A stretch of DNA of 33,670 nucleotides. It comes from an uncultured Bacteroidaceae bacterium. GTDB lineage: Bacteria; Bacteroidota; Bacteroidia; Bacteroidales; Bacteroidaceae. Positions 32,280-33,670 of this stretch are shown in pieces (within the stretch, counting starts at the first letter, position 1; each line of letters starts with the position of its first letter). The notes beneath the pieces are model-generated. The model saw nothing but the letters and a program-made list of their open reading frames with translations, searched no databases and had not been told where the DNA came from. The DNA is taken from positions 1 through 33,670 of the forward strand of contig CAJGCU010000008.1 in assembly GCA_904501945.1 (NCBI GenBank). Direction: 5' to 3'. The translations under genes and the position numbers were made by a program.

Positions 32280-32287
32280 CAAAGTTA
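32280..32287 (-). promoter_or_regulatory. Candidate -7 box of yceD-rpmF-fabH
   Basis: TAACTTTG on the minus strand, exact TAnnTTTG. It lies very close to the ATG at 32271 and would leave a longer leader if translation starts at 32262. No TTTG at the -33 distance. Confidence 0.4.
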
Positions 32288-32368
32288 CAAATAAATTTTA
32301 TAAATATGCTTAAATTAGCTCAACTTTTTCCACCATACATAGAAATTCACAAAGAAGAGTACAAACTT

Positions 32369-33550
32369 TTACACTTCCAAGACATCTTTGGGCAATTCTA
32401 TCCGAAATGTTGTACCAACTCCAATGCCAGACTCTTTCACATAAATTTTTCCCTTATGGTACTCCTCCACAATTCTCTTCGCCAATGACAAGCCTAGCCC
32501 CCAGCCTCGTTCTTTCGTTGTAAAACCAGGTTTGAAAACAGAATTAAAATGGGACTTTGATATACCTTTTCCCGAATCTTTAACCTCTACATATACAAAC
32601 TTTTCATCATCATATACATATAGCGAGATGACACCTGCACCGCCCATCGCATCAACTGCATTTTTACACAGATTCTCTACCACCCACTCAAACAAACTTG
32701 GGATAAGCCCTACCATCATTCTTTCTTTTGGAAAATGAGTTGTAAAGACCACCTTACTTGATGTACGTTTATCCATATAAGTAACAACCCTATCTAACAC
32801 CTCCACAACATTTTCAGAATGAATTTCCGGTATAGATCCAATCTTAGAAAAACGCTCTGCAATACGCTCAAGCCGTTTCACATCTTTCTCCATCTCTGGC
32901 AAAAGGACATCTGATGGGTACGTTTCCTTTAGGACTTCACACCAAGCCGTTAAGCTCGAAATCGGTGTTCCTAACTGATGAGCAGTCTCCTTTGACAAAC
33001 CCACCCAAACCTTATTCTGTTCAGCTCTCATTGCAGAAAACAATGCAAATATGGCAATGAGAACAAAAAGAACAACCACCCCTAATTGAATATACGGATA
33101 AATAGCCAGCCTCTTCAACATCAACGACTCATCATAACATATACTAATAAAATCATCTGATGAAAGTTCCCGGGGCAAATCGATACGAACAACCCGACCC
33201 CTCTTCATATATTCGTGAGCCAAAGAAGATAGATGAGCCATAGAATCCTCATTTTCAGCAAAAGACCTTTGAATATTACGCGAAGAAAAAGCCACTCCAT
33301 TCTTATCTGTCACAATAACAGGTATAGTGTGATTGCCATTGATAACCTTCAGCACCAAATTCAAATCTGTATTTTCATCTGCACTATTCAAAGAACGCAT
33401 CGCCTCTGCCCAAACCTCCATCCTATTTGTCTCTTCTTTCTTCAAATCCTCAATCAGATAATTAGATGTAAGCAACGAACCGATTGCTATCACTATAGCA
33501 AACAGCACCAACACATATTTAATATTACGTATACGTTCAAACATTTGCAT
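32369..33550 (-). CDS. Membrane sensor histidine kinase
   Basis: 393 aa from ATG 33550 (MQMFERIRNIKYVLV); a GTG at 33571 is also in frame. Two transmembrane segments (about 13-30 and 153-174) enclose an extracytoplasmic sensor of about 120 residues, with NHTIPVIVTDKNGVAFSSRN suggesting a PAS/Cache-like fold. No HAMP is obvious. H-box GLSKETAHQLGTPISSL with the phosphoacceptor H191; N-box ENLCKNAVDAM; G1 KDSGKGIS; F region FKPGFTTKERG; G2 GWGLGLSLAKRIV. The H-box HQLGTP is a variant typical of Bacteroidota kinases. No response regulator is visible; the upstream side ends at the window edge. The gene is 97 nt from yceD. Confidence 0.9.
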   Translation of the reverse strand: MQMFERIRNIKYVLVLFAIVIAIGSLLTSNYLIEDLKKEETNRMEVWAEAMRSLNSADENTDLNLVLKVINGNHTIPVIVTDKNGVAFSSRNIQRSFAENEDSMAHLSSLAHEYMKRGRVVRIDLPRELSSDDFISICYDESLMLKRLAIYPYIQLGVVVLFVLIAIFALFSAMRAEQNKVWVGLSKETAHQLGTPISSLTAWCEVLKETYPSDVLLPEMEKDVKRLERIAERFSKIGSIPEIHSENVVEVLDRVVTYMDKRTSSKVVFTTHFPKERMMVGLIPSLFEWVVENLCKNAVDAMGGAGVISLYVYDDEKFVYVEVKDSGKGISKSHFNSVFKPGFTTKERGWGLGLSLAKRIVEEYHKGKIYVKESGIGVGTTFRIELPKDVLEV

Positions 33551-33603
33551 ACAATCAATAACGATATTCACTTACAAATATTGTATAATCTACAAGATTA
33601 TAT

Positions 33604-33669
33604 CCGCACCCGTCGCCTCCGCCTTGCCGTACCCGAGGGGTGCGGCAAGGCGGAGGCGACGGGTGCGGC
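33604..33669. repeat. GC-rich dispersed palindromic repeat, copy 2
   Basis: Perfect 26-bp inverted repeat, 33604-33629 against 33643-33668, with a 13-nt loop (tacccgaggggtg). The loop and right arm match copy 1 at 17101-17138. It is extremely GC-rich compared with its surroundings and lies upstream of the histidine kinase, at the window edge. Confidence 0.75.
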
Positions 33670-33670
33670 A

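Noticed and set aside
1..33670. CRISPR array, phage, insertion sequence, toxin-antitoxin or defence system
   Set aside because: No regularly spaced repeats, no transposase, recombinase or nuclease genes, and no small paired genes of those types were found in reading both strands.

Overview
The window is 33.7 kb of chromosome from a member of the Bacteroidota, most likely order Bacteroidales and a Prevotella-like genus (an inference). Three things point there: the gene orders (parA-parB-DUF5683-mltD-relA/spoT; PPIase-surA-ostA-mutL; tig-clpP-clpX-recQ-guaB; yceD-rpmF-fabH-era-der), promoters of the Bacteroidota type (TTTG, about 19 nt, TAnnTTTG), and start regions that are A/T-rich without clear Shine-Dalgarno sequences. 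Almost everything is core genome. Every gene except one CAT-like acetyltransferase (25180-25794) is read from the minus strand, so the account below runs along transcription units that read right to left.

Layout. 1-850 is the 5' part of a secreted DUF4369-like protein cut by the window edge, with a textbook promoter at 993-1023. 1328-7501 is the parA-parB-DUF5683-mltD-relA/spoT operon, covering chromosome partition, cell-wall turnover and the stringent response. 7938-8195 is a tRNA operon (two identical tRNA-Pro(TGG), then tRNA-Val(TAC)) with its own promoter and terminator. 8758-9933 is a major OmpA-like porin, followed by a terminator. 10201-16931 is an envelope/repair operon: two parvulin-type periplasmic chaperones, an OstA/LptA-like protein, a small membrane protein and MutL, which uses a TTG start. 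17195-24965 holds guaB, recQ, clpX, clpP and tig, several with separate promoters and terminators. 25180-25794 is the CAT-like gene. 26061-27446 is an NSS-family sodium symporter. 27479-32271 is a lipoprotein plus der, era, fabH, rpmF and yceD, covering ribosome assembly GTPases, fatty-acid initiation and L32. 32369-33550 is an orphan-looking sensor histidine kinase.

How the parts fit: the window concentrates growth-linked housekeeping (ppGpp, GTP synthesis, ribosome GTPases, protein quality control by trigger factor/ClpXP) and outer-membrane assembly (SurA-type chaperones, OstA-like LPS transport, OmpA).

I found no phage, insertion sequence, CRISPR array, toxin-antitoxin or recognisable defence system. 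The unusual material is smaller. RecQ carries an insertion of about 140 residues between helicase motifs II and III. Two families of dispersed palindromic intergenic elements are present (GC-rich copies at 17074-17140 and 33604-33669; AT-rich copies at 1109-1183 and 25884-25959). parS-like half-sites lie upstream of parA, the tig terminator loop overlaps the clpP promoter, and a nested hairpin array sits in the empty stretch between ompA and the tRNA genes.
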